A stretch of DNA of 64,000 nt from CATQGW01 sp965262235 (GTDB lineage: Bacteria; Chloroflexota; Dehalococcoidia; Bin125): the NCBI GenBank assembly GCA_965262235.1, contig OZ253504.1:248001-312000 (forward strand), read 5' to 3'. The translations under genes and the position numbers were made by a program. Shown in pieces: positions 33,902-42,948 of the stretch. The notes below the pieces were generated by a model. It had not been told where the DNA came from, did no database searches, and saw only the letters and a program-made list of their open reading frames with translations. Each line of letters opens with the position of its first letter. Positions within the stretch are counted from its first letter, which is position 1.

Positions 33902-35056
33902 CTAACGGCCCAACGTGGGCGGATGCGCACCGTTCGGGACCGAAGCGCCGCTGTCCCAGTGCATCTGGTTGCGCGACGCGACGGCCTCGCGACGGCGCAG
34001 GAACGCCGGCGTCGAGAAGTCGCTCGGCGAGCCCACGTCGAGATCGTCGAGCAGCCGGGCCGACCAGTCGTTGCGCGCCATCGCCGGGAAGTCGCTGTGC
34101 TGGCCGCGCGGGGCGAAGCCAGTCGCGATCACCGTGAGGTGCACGTCGGAGCCGAGGTTGTCGTCGATCGCGGTGCCCACGATGATCTCGGCCTCGGGGT
34201 CGACCATGCCCTGGATCACCTCGGCGGCGGCGCTCAGTTCGAGCATGCCGAGGTCGCCGGAGGAGGTGACGTTGTAGAGCACGCGCGTCGCGCCCTCGAT
34301 CGTGGTTTCCAGCAGCGGGCTGCGAATCGCCTGCTCGGCCGCCTGCACCGCGCGGTTCTCGCCACTGCCCCGACCGATCGCCATCAACGCCTGCCCGCCG
34401 GAGCCCATCACCTTCTTCACGTCGTTGAAGTCGAGGTTGATCTGGCCTGGCACCGTGATCACGTCGGAGATGCCCTGGATGCCCTGGCGCAGCACCTCGT
34501 CGGCCTTGCGGAACGCGTCGACGACCGTGATGTTCGCGTCGTCCTTGTCGATCAGCCGGTCGTTGGGGATCACGATGACGGTGTCGGCGAACTCCTCGAT
34601 CCGCTCGATGCCCTCCTGGGCGACATCGCTGCGCCGCTCACCTTCGAAGCCGAACGGACGGGTGACGACCGCGATCGTCAGCGCGCCGCAGCGCTTCGCC
34701 GCCTCGGCGACGACAGGCGCCGCGCCGCTGCCCGTGCCGCCGCCCATGCCGGCAGCGATGAAGACCATGTCGACGCCCTTGAAGTGGCTGACGAGCTCCT
34801 CGCGGCTCTCCTCCGCCGCCTGCGCGCCGCGCTCCGGATCGCCGCCCACGCCCAGCCCGCCCGACTCCATGTCGCCGATCCGGATGCTGACGGGCGCCTT
34901 GGAGAACTCGAGCTGCTGCGCGTCGGTGTTGATCGTGACGAACTGCACGCCACGGATCTGAGCTTCGATCATTCGGTTGACGGCGTTGCAGCCGCCGCCG
35001 CCGACGCCGACGACCTTGATCGGGGGCACTCCGTCAATTGAGATTCGGTGCGACAT
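33902..35056 (-). CDS. ftsZ: cell division protein FtsZ
   Basis: Tubulin-like GTPase, 384 residues. It has VVGVGGGGCNAVNRM, the tubulin signature GGGTGSGAAP, and NLDFNDVKKVM with the catalytic T7-loop Asp. The ATG at 35056 has AAAGGGA 6 nt upstream. The conserved C-terminal peptide TPAFLRRR is not terminal: 28 more residues follow it, and the linker before it is short (about 30). Confidence 0.97.
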   Translation of the reverse strand: MSHRISIDGVPPIKVVGVGGGGCNAVNRMIEAQIRGVQFVTINTDAQQLEFSKAPVSIRIGDMESGGLGVGGDPERGAQAAEESREELVSHFKGVDMVFIAAGMGGGTGSGAAPVVAEAAKRCGALTIAVVTRPFGFEGERRSDVAQEGIERIEEFADTVIVIPNDRLIDKDDANITVVDAFRKADEVLRQGIQGISDVITVPGQINLDFNDVKKVMGSGGQALMAIGRGSGENRAVQAAEQAIRSPLLETTIEGATRVLYNVTSSGDLGMLELSAAAEVIQGMVDPEAEIIVGTAIDDNLGSDVHLTVIATGFAPRGQHSDFPAMARNDWSARLLDDLDVGSPSDFSTPAFLRRREAVASRNQMHWDSGASVPNGAHPPTLGR

Positions 35057-35145
35057 GGCGGTCCCTTTCATAACGGACTGGTGGGCTCGCGCCCCGTTCT
35101 GACTCCCACACGCGCCGCAGGTTGGCGCGCGCGATGATTCGCAGT

Positions 35146-35577
35146 TCAGCTCGGCAGGAAGACCTTGCCGAAGTTCAGCACGCCGCGGGCGAACCCGCCG
35201 ATGCTGGATGCCTCGCGACGTGTCGGCGCGCTGCGGACGCCCACGCTGTCGCCCGAGTTGGCCGCCCAGTGCAGCAGGCCGAGGATCGAGATCGCCGAGC
35301 TGTCGGAGAGCTGCTCGGCCAGGCCGTAAAGCTCGCCGGGCGTGGCGACGCGCGTCGGGACATTGCTCATGCCCTCGAACAGCTCCACATAGCCGGGCAG
35401 CTGGCTACCCCCGCCGCAGAGCACGAAGCCGCCGTTGATGTGCTGGTCGAGCTTGGCCCGCTTGAGCGTCTTGAGCACCATCACGGTGATCTCTTCGACG
35501 CGGGCGCGGACGATCTCGGCGATCAGCCGCCGTGAGATCTGGCGGTCGCGCTGGTCGGTGAAGCCGTCCAGCGTCAC
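35146..35577 (-). CDS. ftsA: FtsA C-terminal part (separated by a frameshift)
   Basis: Encodes the C-terminal subdomain of FtsA in a frame different from the N-terminal part: VMVLKTLKRAKLD, the phosphate-2 GGFVLCGGGSQLPGY motif, and a terminal FARGVLNFGKVF that could serve as membrane-targeting helix. Coding sequence continues in this frame up to about 35640, where it meets the N-terminal part. The listed start at 35577 is therefore not a natural one. Confidence 0.75.
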   Translation of the reverse strand: MTLDGFTDQRDRQISRRLIAEIVRARVEEITVMVLKTLKRAKLDQHINGGFVLCGGGSQLPGYVELFEGMSNVPTRVATPGELYGLAEQLSDSSAISILGLLHWAANSGDSVGVRSAPTRREASSIGGFARGVLNFGKVFLPS

Positions 35578-36392
35578 CGGCTCATCGGGCGCCAGCTCCG
35601 GCAGTGCGTGGCCGAAGTTGAGCTTGGCCTCCTCGGCACCTCGGCGGGCGCGCGCAGGCCGACGATCAGGTCGCGGGTGACGAACGCGCCGCCGATCGGG
35701 AGCGACGTCGTGAAGGTCACGGCGCCGTCGACGTAGACCGCGAGGTCGGTCGTGCCCGCGCCAAGGTCGACCATGACCGCGCCTTCGAGCGCCTCTTCAC
35801 GGCGCAGCGCGTAGCGCGAGGCCACGATCGGTTGCGCGGCGACCAGCTCGACATCGACGCCTGCGGCGGTCACGCACTTGTAGGCGTTCTGCGCCGCGCC
35901 GCGCGACGCGGTCACCAGGTGCATCTCGACATCGAGCCGCTGCCCGTGCATCCCGCGCGGATCGGCCACCCGATCGTGGCCGTCAACGATGTAGTAGCGC
36001 GGCACCGCATGCAGCACCGTGCGTGACGAGTCGAGCGTGACCGCGCGCCCTGCGTCGATTACCCGCTGCAGATCGTCGTCGTCGATCTGCACGTTGAGAT
36101 CAGGGATCGCGACGACGCCGCGATTGTTGAGCGACTCAAGATGTCCGCCGGTCACGCCGACGGAGGCGGAGAGAATCTGGCGGCCCGAGGACCGCTCAGC
36201 CTGCTCGACCGATGCAGTGATCGCGCGCGTCGCATCGGCGACGTGGTTGATCTGTCCGCGGTCGACGCCGGCCGAGGGGGCGATCCCGACGCCGAGAATC
36301 TGCAGCGCCCCATGCTCGTTTGCTTCGCCGACCACCGTCGTGATCCGGCTGCTCCCGAGATCGATCGCAGCGACAGGTTGCTGACGGGCCAT
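35574..36392 (-). CDS. ftsA: cell division protein FtsA, N-terminal part (frameshifted)
   Basis: Actin-like ATPase anchoring FtsZ to the membrane. The N-terminus has VAAIDLGSSRITTVVGE (phosphate 1), the 1C-domain VADPRGMHGQRLDVEMHLV and VMVDLGAGTTDLAVY (phosphate 2 region), then GAFVTRDLIVGLRAPAE. After about 35640 the frame gives non-FtsA residues to a stop at 35574. Adding one base in GAGGTGCCGAGG (complement of about 35633-35643) restores GAEEAKLNFGHALPEL and joins the C-terminal part. Lies 12 nt after ftsQ. Confidence 0.9.
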   Translation of the reverse strand: MARQQPVAAIDLGSSRITTVVGEANEHGALQILGVGIAPSAGVDRGQINHVADATRAITASVEQAERSSGRQILSASVGVTGGHLESLNNRGVVAIPDLNVQIDDDDLQRVIDAGRAVTLDSSRTVLHAVPRYYIVDGHDRVADPRGMHGQRLDVEMHLVTASRGAAQNAYKCVTAAGVDVELVAAQPIVASRYALRREEALEGAVMVDLGAGTTDLAVYVDGAVTFTTSLPIGGAFVTRDLIVGLRAPAEVPRRPSSTSATHCRSWRPMSR

Positions 36393-36404
36393 AGCGATCT
36401 CTCC

Positions 36405-37196
36405 CTAGCGGTGTTCGATGCGGACGGCGCGTCCGACGTTGAGTCCGATGTCGACGCGGGGGCGCAGTCCGAAGCGCAGATCAGCGCGTAACAGCGGCTC
36501 GCCGCGCCGTTGCGCCTCCAGCTCGAGCTGCGTCCACACGTCGTATTTGAAGTCGAGTGCTTCGGCGTCGCCGAAGACAATTTCACCGTGCTGCGTGACC
36601 ACCGTCAGGCCGCTGTCCTGCGCCCACTCGTAGGACACGATCTCCGGCAGCTCGACCGGCGCGCCGCGCTCGTGGAGCACTGCCACCAGTTGGACCACGG
36701 TCGCATCGACGCGCGCGCCCGCTCGCAGCGCCGGCAGCGCCGATACCTGATGCACAACCGGACCGTCGGCGGGAGGCGCGACCCCCTCAAGGATCACGCC
36801 CTCGTTATCGATTGGCCACACGGTGTTGCCCGACTGCCACCGGCCCCACGGCCTGCGCTCCACTATGACTACTTCGATCCGATTAGGCCAACGCCTGGCA
36901 ACGCTCGCATTACGAATCATCGGCTGCGCCAGCAGACGCTGGCGCGCCGCGTCGAGATCGGTCAGCAGAATGTTCTCGCCCTGCAGCTGCGTGAGCTGCG
37001 CGATGGCGTGCGGGGAGACCGATTCGGCCCCGCTCACGCGCACCGTGCGCACCTCCAGCAGCGGCGAATTGAGCACCACCAGCACCAGCACGATCGCCCC
37101 GGCGATCATCAGCGTCACGATCAGGCTCGGCCACGACGGCGTCGGGAAACGCGAGCGCTTGGGCTCCTCCTCGGGCGGGGTCACGAATTGGGTCAT
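36405..37196 (-). CDS. ftsQ: cell division protein FtsQ
   Basis: Bitopic divisome protein of 263 residues: short cytoplasmic N-terminus, one membrane helix (about 25-45), POTRA domain starting LLEVRTVRVSGAESVSPHA, then the beta domain with RRWPNRIEVVIVERRPWGRW. Position between ddl and ftsA and a 4-nt overlap with ddl fit. DivIB is the Gram-positive name for the same family. Confidence 0.93.
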   Translation of the reverse strand: MTQFVTPPEEEPKRSRFPTPSWPSLIVTLMIAGAIVLVLVVLNSPLLEVRTVRVSGAESVSPHAIAQLTQLQGENILLTDLDAARQRLLAQPMIRNASVARRWPNRIEVVIVERRPWGRWQSGNTVWPIDNEGVILEGVAPPADGPVVHQVSALPALRAGARVDATVVQLVAVLHERGAPVELPEIVSYEWAQDSGLTVVTQHGEIVFGDAEALDFKYDVWTQLELEAQRRGEPLLRADLRFGLRPRVDIGLNVGRAVRIEHR

Positions 37197-38266
37197 CGCG
37201 CGGCACCGCCCACGACCCCGCTCACCTCATGGCGCTCAAACGCCAGCTCGACGAGCCGCGAAATCAGCTCGCGCAGCGGCACACCGCGGGCCTCCCAGAG
37301 CAACGGGTACATGCTCACGCTGGTGAAGCCGGGGATCGTGTTCAGCTCGCCCAGCCAGATCTGCCCGTCGGGGCCGAGCAGGAAGTCCGCGCGGGCCATC
37401 CCCTGCGCGCCGATCGCATCGAAGGCGGCCAGCGAGTACTCGCGAATCCGCCCGGCGATCGCCGGATCGAGCTCGGCGGGCACGATCAGCTCGGTCGACG
37501 GGTCTTCGTACTTCGCGGCGTAGTCGTAGAAGCTCCGGGTCGTACGAATCTCCCCCAACACTGACGCCGAGGGCCGCGCCCCACCCAACACCCCGCACTC
37601 GATCTCCCGCGCGTCCACCATCCCCTGCTCGACGAGCGCCGTCTGATCGCATTCGAACGCGGCCTCGAAGGCGTCGGCGAGCTCCTCGCGCGACTCGACC
37701 CGCGAGATGCCGATGCTCGACCCGCCGTTGGCGGGCTTCACGAACAACGGGTAGCCGAGCTCCGAGGCCGCGCGCTGGCTCCCCAGTGGGTCCTCTCGCC
37801 AGCCGGCCCCAGGCACCGTGATGCTCGGCGCGACGGGAATCCCGGCGGCGCGCAGGATCGGCTTCGACGCCGCCTTGTTCATCGCCAACGCCGAGGCCGC
37901 GACCCCCGCGCCGACATAGGGCACACCGAGCGTCTCCAGGAAGCCCTGCACCACACCGTCCTCGCCCCAAGCCCCGTGAACCAGCGGGAACGCCGCGTCG
38001 CAGGCCGCGACGTGCAGCGCAGCCTCGATCGCGCTCAGGGTGTGCTCCGCTCCCACCTCCTCCGGGGCGCCGGCGTCGATCCGAGCCAGCAACTGGACGC
38101 TCTCGGCCGGCGACAACCAGCGCGCCTCACGCGTCACGGCGATCGGGACGGCGCGCCAGCGGTCGTTGTCGGCGGCGGCGATCACCGCGCGTGCCGAACG
38201 CACGCTGATCGTGTGCTCCACCGAGGGGCCGCCGAAAATCACCGCCAAGCTCTGCCGCTCACTCAT
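37193..38266 (-). CDS. ddl: D-alanine-D-alanine ligase
   Basis: ATP-grasp enzyme (357 residues) making the D-Ala-D-Ala dipeptide of peptidoglycan. Motifs: VIFGGPSVEHTISVRSA, HGAWGEDGVVQGFLE, GVAASALAMNKAASK, PLFVKPANGGSSIGIS and GELNTIPGFTSVSMYP. In the D-Ala/D-Lac discrimination loop nothing argues for D-lactate, but I cannot settle this from sequence alone. Confidence 0.95.
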   Translation of the reverse strand: MSERQSLAVIFGGPSVEHTISVRSARAVIAAADNDRWRAVPIAVTREARWLSPAESVQLLARIDAGAPEEVGAEHTLSAIEAALHVAACDAAFPLVHGAWGEDGVVQGFLETLGVPYVGAGVAASALAMNKAASKPILRAAGIPVAPSITVPGAGWREDPLGSQRAASELGYPLFVKPANGGSSIGISRVESREELADAFEAAFECDQTALVEQGMVDAREIECGVLGGARPSASVLGEIRTTRSFYDYAAKYEDPSTELIVPAELDPAIAGRIREYSLAAFDAIGAQGMARADFLLGPDGQIWLGELNTIPGFTSVSMYPLLWEARGVPLRELISRLVELAFERHEVSGVVGGAAR

Positions 38267-39186
38267 GCGAAGCCCTCGCCGACGCTGGTCAGCTCGGGCT
38301 CGAGCTGGACGCCGAACTGTTCGTGCACGCGCCGCTGCGCGAGCCGCATCAGGCCGGTCATCTCGGCGGCCGACGCGTCGGCGGCGTTGATGAAGTAGTT
38401 CGAGTGCTTCTCGCTGACCTGCGCGCCGCCGACGCGACGCCCGCGCAGGCCGACCTGGTCAATCAGCCACCACGCGGCGTGCCCCGTTGGGTTGCGAAAC
38501 GTCGAGCCGGCGCTGCGACCGGGCGGGGTCGACGCCTTGCGCCGCGTCTCGAGTTCGGCAATTCGATCGAGGCTCGCCGGCGCGTCGCCGCGCTCCAGGC
38601 GAACCCGCACCCTCGTGACGATGTACTCCCGCAGCCGCCCGCGCGTGAAATCGCTGCGTCGATAGTCGAGCGCCAGCTCGCCCGCGCCCAGTCGCTGCGC
38701 CTGACCGTCGGGCGCGATCACGTCGATCTCCTCGAGCACATCAGCGAGGCAACCGCCGTAGGCGCCGGCGTTGTAGATCACCGCGCCGCCCAGCGATCCG
38801 GGGATCCCTGCGGCCCATTCGAGCCCCGACCAGCCCGCGCGCGCCGTGGCCCGCGAGAGGCGCGCGAAGGGCACGCCCGCGTCGGCAGAGATGGTCGCCT
38901 CGCTGCCCGACTCCTCCACGGAGGGCATCCCGACCTCCGTCGCGTTGTCCTCGATCACCAGCCCACGGATGCCCGCGTCGCCCACGAGGACGTTGGAGCC
39001 CGAGCCGAGCATGAAGATCGGCCGCGCATCTTCGCGCGCCGCCCGCGCGGCCTCGGCCAGCGCATCGTTCGATGTGACCGTCACATACCAGTCAGCCGGC
39101 CCGCCGATGCCCAGCGTCGTGTGGCGACGCAGCGGCTCGTCGGCGCGCCCACCGAGACGCCACATCAGGGTGTCGAATGCGGTCAT
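38263..39186 (-). CDS. murB: UDP-N-acetylenolpyruvoylglucosamine reductase
   Basis: FAD enzyme completing UDP-MurNAc (307 residues from ATG 39186). Seen: HTTLGIGGPADWYV, the FAD-binding LGSGSNVLVGDAGIRGLVI, GWSGLEWAAGIPGSLGGAVIYNAGAYGG, YRRSDF, and GSTFRNPTGHAAWWLID with the catalytic Ser. Type I MurB. The frame upstream of 39186 is open but antisense-type and overlaps murC. Confidence 0.96.
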   Translation of the reverse strand: MTAFDTLMWRLGGRADEPLRRHTTLGIGGPADWYVTVTSNDALAEAARAAREDARPIFMLGSGSNVLVGDAGIRGLVIEDNATEVGMPSVEESGSEATISADAGVPFARLSRATARAGWSGLEWAAGIPGSLGGAVIYNAGAYGGCLADVLEEIDVIAPDGQAQRLGAGELALDYRRSDFTRGRLREYIVTRVRVRLERGDAPASLDRIAELETRRKASTPPGRSAGSTFRNPTGHAAWWLIDQVGLRGRRVGGAQVSEKHSNYFINAADASAAEMTGLMRLAQRRVHEQFGVQLEPELTSVGEGFA

Positions 39187-40586
39187 GCTCGCGACGCCAG
39201 ACACTCGAGGATCGCCGGGCCCGCCGCATCCACATCGCCCGCCCCGACCGTCACGACCACATCGCCGCGCCGCGCCGCCCGCGCGACCACGCCCGCGGCG
39301 GCGCGGACCGTGCCCGCGTCGATCACGTGCGGGTGTTGGATCTGCTCGGCGAGCTGGCTCGCGCTCAAGCCGCGGTCGGGATTCTCGCGCGCCGCGTAGG
39401 TCTCGCACAGAAATACTTCGTCGACGCCCGCAAAGCAGGTCCTGAAACCCTCGAGCAGATAGCGCGAGCGGCTGTACGTGTGCGGCTGAAAAAGCAGCAG
39501 CAGGCGGCGGTCGCCGTAGCGCTCACGTAGCGCCCGAATCGTCGCCGCGATCTCGGTCGGATGGTGCGCGTAGTCGTCCAGCACCAACACACCCGCCGCC
39601 TCACCGTGCGTCTGGAAGCGACGCGCGACCCCCCGGAAGCCGGCCAATGCCTCAGCGGCGGCGCGCGGATCGAACCCGGCAGCGTCCAGCGCCGCCAGCG
39701 CGACGATCGCGTTGGCGACGTTGAAGTCCCCGGGGATGCTCAGCTGCGCGGCCCAGGAAGCCCCATCCGGCGGCGTCACCCGGTAGTTCGTCGCGAGCGC
39801 CGAGTGCGACTCGACAGTGGCGCTCCAGTCGGCTGCCTGACCGAGGCCGGCGGTCAGAATCGTCACGTCGGGCCGCGTCTCAGCCAGACGCGCCGCGATG
39901 CCGGCCGCGGTTGGAGACTCCGCGCCGACGATCACCACCCCCTCGCGTCGCACGGTCTGGGCATAGGTCAGGAACGCGTCCTCGAGCTGCGCCGCCGTCC
40001 CGTAGTAGTCGAGATGATCGGGCTCGACGTTCGTAATCACCGCGACCCGCGGCGTGTAGTGATGAAACGCGCGGCCGTATTCGTCGGCCTCCAGAATGAG
40101 CCACGGATCCGACCCGCGCAGCGCGTGGCGCTGCAGATCGGCCGCCTCGCCGCCGAGCACATAGCCGACATCGCGGCCGCTCGCGCGAGCGGCCAGCGAG
40201 AGCATCGCGGTCGTCGTGGTCTTGCCGTGCGCACCGCCGACCGCGATCACCTCGCGCGGCGCCGCGATCTCCGCGAGCAGCTCGGCGCGCGTCGCGACGG
40301 GGATGCCCGACTCCAGCGCCGCCGCGATCTCTGGGTGGGTCGCGGGCACCGCGACGGTGCGAATCACACGCTGCACGCCTCGCGTGTGCGCGGCGGCGTG
40401 ACCGATCTCGATCTCGGCGCCGCGCTCGCGCAGCGGTTGCAGGATCGGCGCGTCGATCCGGTCGCAGCCGCTCACGACCTGCCCATCGTCGAGCAGGATG
40501 TGCGCCAGCGCGCTCATGTGAATGCCGCCGATCCCGACGAAGTGGACGTGCGCGCCACCTGAAGGCTCCGCATGCTGATCGCTCAT
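39183..40586 (-). CDS. murC: UDP-N-acetylmuramate-L-alanine ligase
   Basis: Adds L-Ala to UDP-MurNAc; 467 residues. VHFVGIGGIHMSALA at the N-terminus binds UDP; VGGAHGKTTTTAM (near residue 117) is the ATP P-loop; LEADEYGRAFHHYTP and NVEPDHLDYYG are Mur-ligase signatures; VLDDYAHHPTEI is the MurC-specific C-terminal motif. Overlaps murG by 4 nt. Confidence 0.97.
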   Translation of the reverse strand: MSDQHAEPSGGAHVHFVGIGGIHMSALAHILLDDGQVVSGCDRIDAPILQPLRERGAEIEIGHAAAHTRGVQRVIRTVAVPATHPEIAAALESGIPVATRAELLAEIAAPREVIAVGGAHGKTTTTAMLSLAARASGRDVGYVLGGEAADLQRHALRGSDPWLILEADEYGRAFHHYTPRVAVITNVEPDHLDYYGTAAQLEDAFLTYAQTVRREGVVIVGAESPTAAGIAARLAETRPDVTILTAGLGQAADWSATVESHSALATNYRVTPPDGASWAAQLSIPGDFNVANAIVALAALDAAGFDPRAAAEALAGFRGVARRFQTHGEAAGVLVLDDYAHHPTEIAATIRALRERYGDRRLLLLFQPHTYSRSRYLLEGFRTCFAGVDEVFLCETYAARENPDRGLSASQLAEQIQHPHVIDAGTVRAAAGVVARAARRGDVVVTVGAGDVDAAGPAILECLASRA

Positions 40587-41674
40587 TGCGCCGCCTCCAT
40601 CAGCGCGCGGGCGATCGCGCTGCCGCCGTCGAGGCGGCGCAGCTCAAGGGCGCGCTCGCGCATCGCGGCCAGCCGCTCCGGATCGGCGAGAATCCCGGTT
40701 GCGGCGTCGAAGAGGTCGCGATCTGCGGTGTCGTTGTCCACGATCACGGCCGCGCCCGAGGCTTCGAGCGCCTCCGCGTTGAAGCGCTGATGGCCGCCCG
40801 CCTCACCGAGCGGTACGAGCACGGCCGGCAGGCCGGCGGCGGGATATTCCCCCAGCACCGACGCGCCCGCGCGAGAGATCGCCAGGTCGCACGCAGCCAT
40901 CGCCAGCGGCATCTCCTCGGCCAGGTAGGGGTAGAGGCGGTAGCGGCTGGCCAGTCGCGGTTCGAGCTGCTCGCGCAGTTGGTTGAGCCGCCCGTACTCG
41001 GCCTCGCCCGAGATGTGAATCAGCTGCGCGATCTCCAGCCATTCGGGCAGCCGATCGGCGATCGCCGCGTTGATCCGCTGCGCCCCGCGCACTGCCCCGG
41101 TGACCAGCAGCGCCGGCCCGCCGTTGAGCTGAAAATGGGCCCGCGCGAGCGGTTGGTCGAGGTCGCGGAAGCCCTCGCGGATCGGGTAGCCCGTCACCAC
41201 GCCGCGCTCGCCGTAGCGCTCGAGCGAGCGCTCATGCGTCACGCAGACGCGCCGCGCCAGCGGCGCCAGCATCCGCAGCGCCCAGCCCGGCGCCACGTCG
41301 GGCTGGAACAGCACGACCGGCTTTCGCAGCAGCCAGGCCGCCACGCCGACCGGCGCGCTGACGTAGCCGCCGGTCAGGAATACGACATCGGGGCGGAACC
41401 GCTGAATCACGGTCGCGGCGTCGAGCATGCCCATCGCGGTGGCCGCCGCCGAGACGAGCTGGCTCGCCACGTTGCGGCCGCGCACGGGCCGCGCCGAGAT
41501 CGGCGCGAACGCTAGGCCGGCTGACGTCGCCAGCTCCGATTCGACCCCGCCGGACGTCCCCACGTACAGGAACGCCGGCGGCTGTGCGACGGCCTGCTCC
41601 AGCGCCGACGCGACGGCCAGAGCCGGGAACACATGCCCGCCGCTACCGCCGCCGGCCAGGAGGACGCGGATCAT
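40583..41674 (-). CDS. murG: undecaprenyldiphospho-muramoylpentapeptide GlcNAc transferase
   Basis: Forms lipid II on the inner face of the membrane; 363 residues. LLAGGGSGGHVFPALAVA is the glycine-rich N-terminal loop; DVVFLTGGYVSAPVGVAAW and VLFQPDVAPGWA follow (the latter replaces the more usual HEQN); the donor site has SRAGASVLGEYPAAGLPAVLVPL. Between ftsW and murC, with 4-nt overlaps at both ends. Confidence 0.95.
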   Translation of the reverse strand: MIRVLLAGGGSGGHVFPALAVASALEQAVAQPPAFLYVGTSGGVESELATSAGLAFAPISARPVRGRNVASQLVSAAATAMGMLDAATVIQRFRPDVVFLTGGYVSAPVGVAAWLLRKPVVLFQPDVAPGWALRMLAPLARRVCVTHERSLERYGERGVVTGYPIREGFRDLDQPLARAHFQLNGGPALLVTGAVRGAQRINAAIADRLPEWLEIAQLIHISGEAEYGRLNQLREQLEPRLASRYRLYPYLAEEMPLAMAACDLAISRAGASVLGEYPAAGLPAVLVPLGEAGGHQRFNAEALEASGAAVIVDNDTADRDLFDAATGILADPERLAAMRERALELRRLDGGSAIARALMEAAQ

Positions 41675-42948
41675 CGCCCGCTCCCCCGCCTGGCCTCGAA
41701 GGGGTTGTCGAGCGGGACCGCCGGTGCGTAATCGCGCGCGGGCGCGTCGGGATCGGCCGCGATCGGCGGTGGATCGTCGAGCCGCGTCTGCCGCGAAATG
41801 CTGACCAGAATCCCCGCCGCGGCGAGCGTGGCGATCAGCGCCGAACTCCCGAACGAGACGAACGGCAGCGGGATGCCGGTGAGCACGATCGTGCGGGTGA
41901 TCCCCGCGATGTTGAGGAACGTCTGCAGACCGATCCAGCTCACGATCCCGAAGCCGAGCAGCATTCCAAAGTGGTCCGATGCGTGCATCGCCGCGCGGAT
42001 CCCGCGATAGACGATCAACGCGAACAGGCTGAGCACGATCAGCGCCCCGAGGAGGCCCGTCTCCTCGCCGATGATCGCGAAGACACCGTCGGTGTGCGCG
42101 GAGGGCACGTAGAAGAACTTCTGGCGGCTGGCCCCAATCCCGACGCCGGTCAGGCCGCCCGAGCCAAGTGTGTGGACCAGATTGACGATCTGAAAGCCCG
42201 CCGCCTGCGGCGCATCTTCGGCCGAGAGGAACGTCCGCACGCGCTCCATCCCGTAGCCCGCGCCGACCACGATGCTCACCAGCGTGAGGAAGCCGCCGCC
42301 GGCCAACATCCCCATGTGCAGCATCGAGGCGCCGGCCAGGAAGAACATCACGATCCCGATCAGCGCGATCGCGATGAACGTGCCCAGATCCGGCTCGGCC
42401 ATGAGCAGGAATCCGATCCCGCCGATCACCACCGAAAACGGCAACAGCCCGATCGAGAGCCGCCTGATGTCGCGTCCCTCAGATGTGAGCCAGGCTGCGA
42501 GGTACACGACGATCGCCAGCTTGGCGAACTCCGAGGGCTGGAGTGGCGGCAACCCGCCGAACTGCAGCCAACGGCTCGCGCCGTTCTGCTCGAATCCGAT
42601 CCCCGGAATCACCACAAGCGCGAGCGACACCGCGGCCACGATCATCAGCAACGGCGATGCTCGCCGCCACAGCCGATAGTCCAACAGGGCGAAGCCAACG
42701 AACGCAATCGTTCCGACCCCAAGGCCGATCAGCTGACGCATCAGGAAGTGGTCGGTATCGCCGTAGAGCCGTTGCGACGTGGCGATCGACGACGAGTACA
42801 TGAAGACCAGGCCGATGAGGGTCAGCGCGATCACCCCGCCGATCAGCAGCCAGTCGGGCGAGCCCGCCGCCGGCCGCAGGTCGGCGACCGTCGGGAAGCG
42901 CCGACCGACCACGTGAGGGGTACGCACGCCGGGCGCTTGCGCCGTCAC
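41671..42948 (-). CDS. ftsW: SEDS-family peptidoglycan glycosyltransferase FtsW
   Basis: Polytopic membrane protein (425 residues, about ten hydrophobic segments). It has the SEDS signatures WLQFGGLPPLQPSEFAKLAIV, AEPDLGTFIAI, and GIPLPFVSFGSSALIATLAAAGIL. Acts with the neighbouring PBP2-type transpeptidase in septal synthesis. C-terminal ~35 residues are charged and Pro-rich. Confidence 0.95.
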   Translation of the reverse strand: MTAQAPGVRTPHVVGRRFPTVADLRPAAGSPDWLLIGGVIALTLIGLVFMYSSSIATSQRLYGDTDHFLMRQLIGLGVGTIAFVGFALLDYRLWRRASPLLMIVAAVSLALVVIPGIGFEQNGASRWLQFGGLPPLQPSEFAKLAIVVYLAAWLTSEGRDIRRLSIGLLPFSVVIGGIGFLLMAEPDLGTFIAIALIGIVMFFLAGASMLHMGMLAGGGFLTLVSIVVGAGYGMERVRTFLSAEDAPQAAGFQIVNLVHTLGSGGLTGVGIGASRQKFFYVPSAHTDGVFAIIGEETGLLGALIVLSLFALIVYRGIRAAMHASDHFGMLLGFGIVSWIGLQTFLNIAGITRTIVLTGIPLPFVSFGSSALIATLAAAGILVSISRQTRLDDPPPIAADPDAPARDYAPAVPLDNPFEARRGSGR

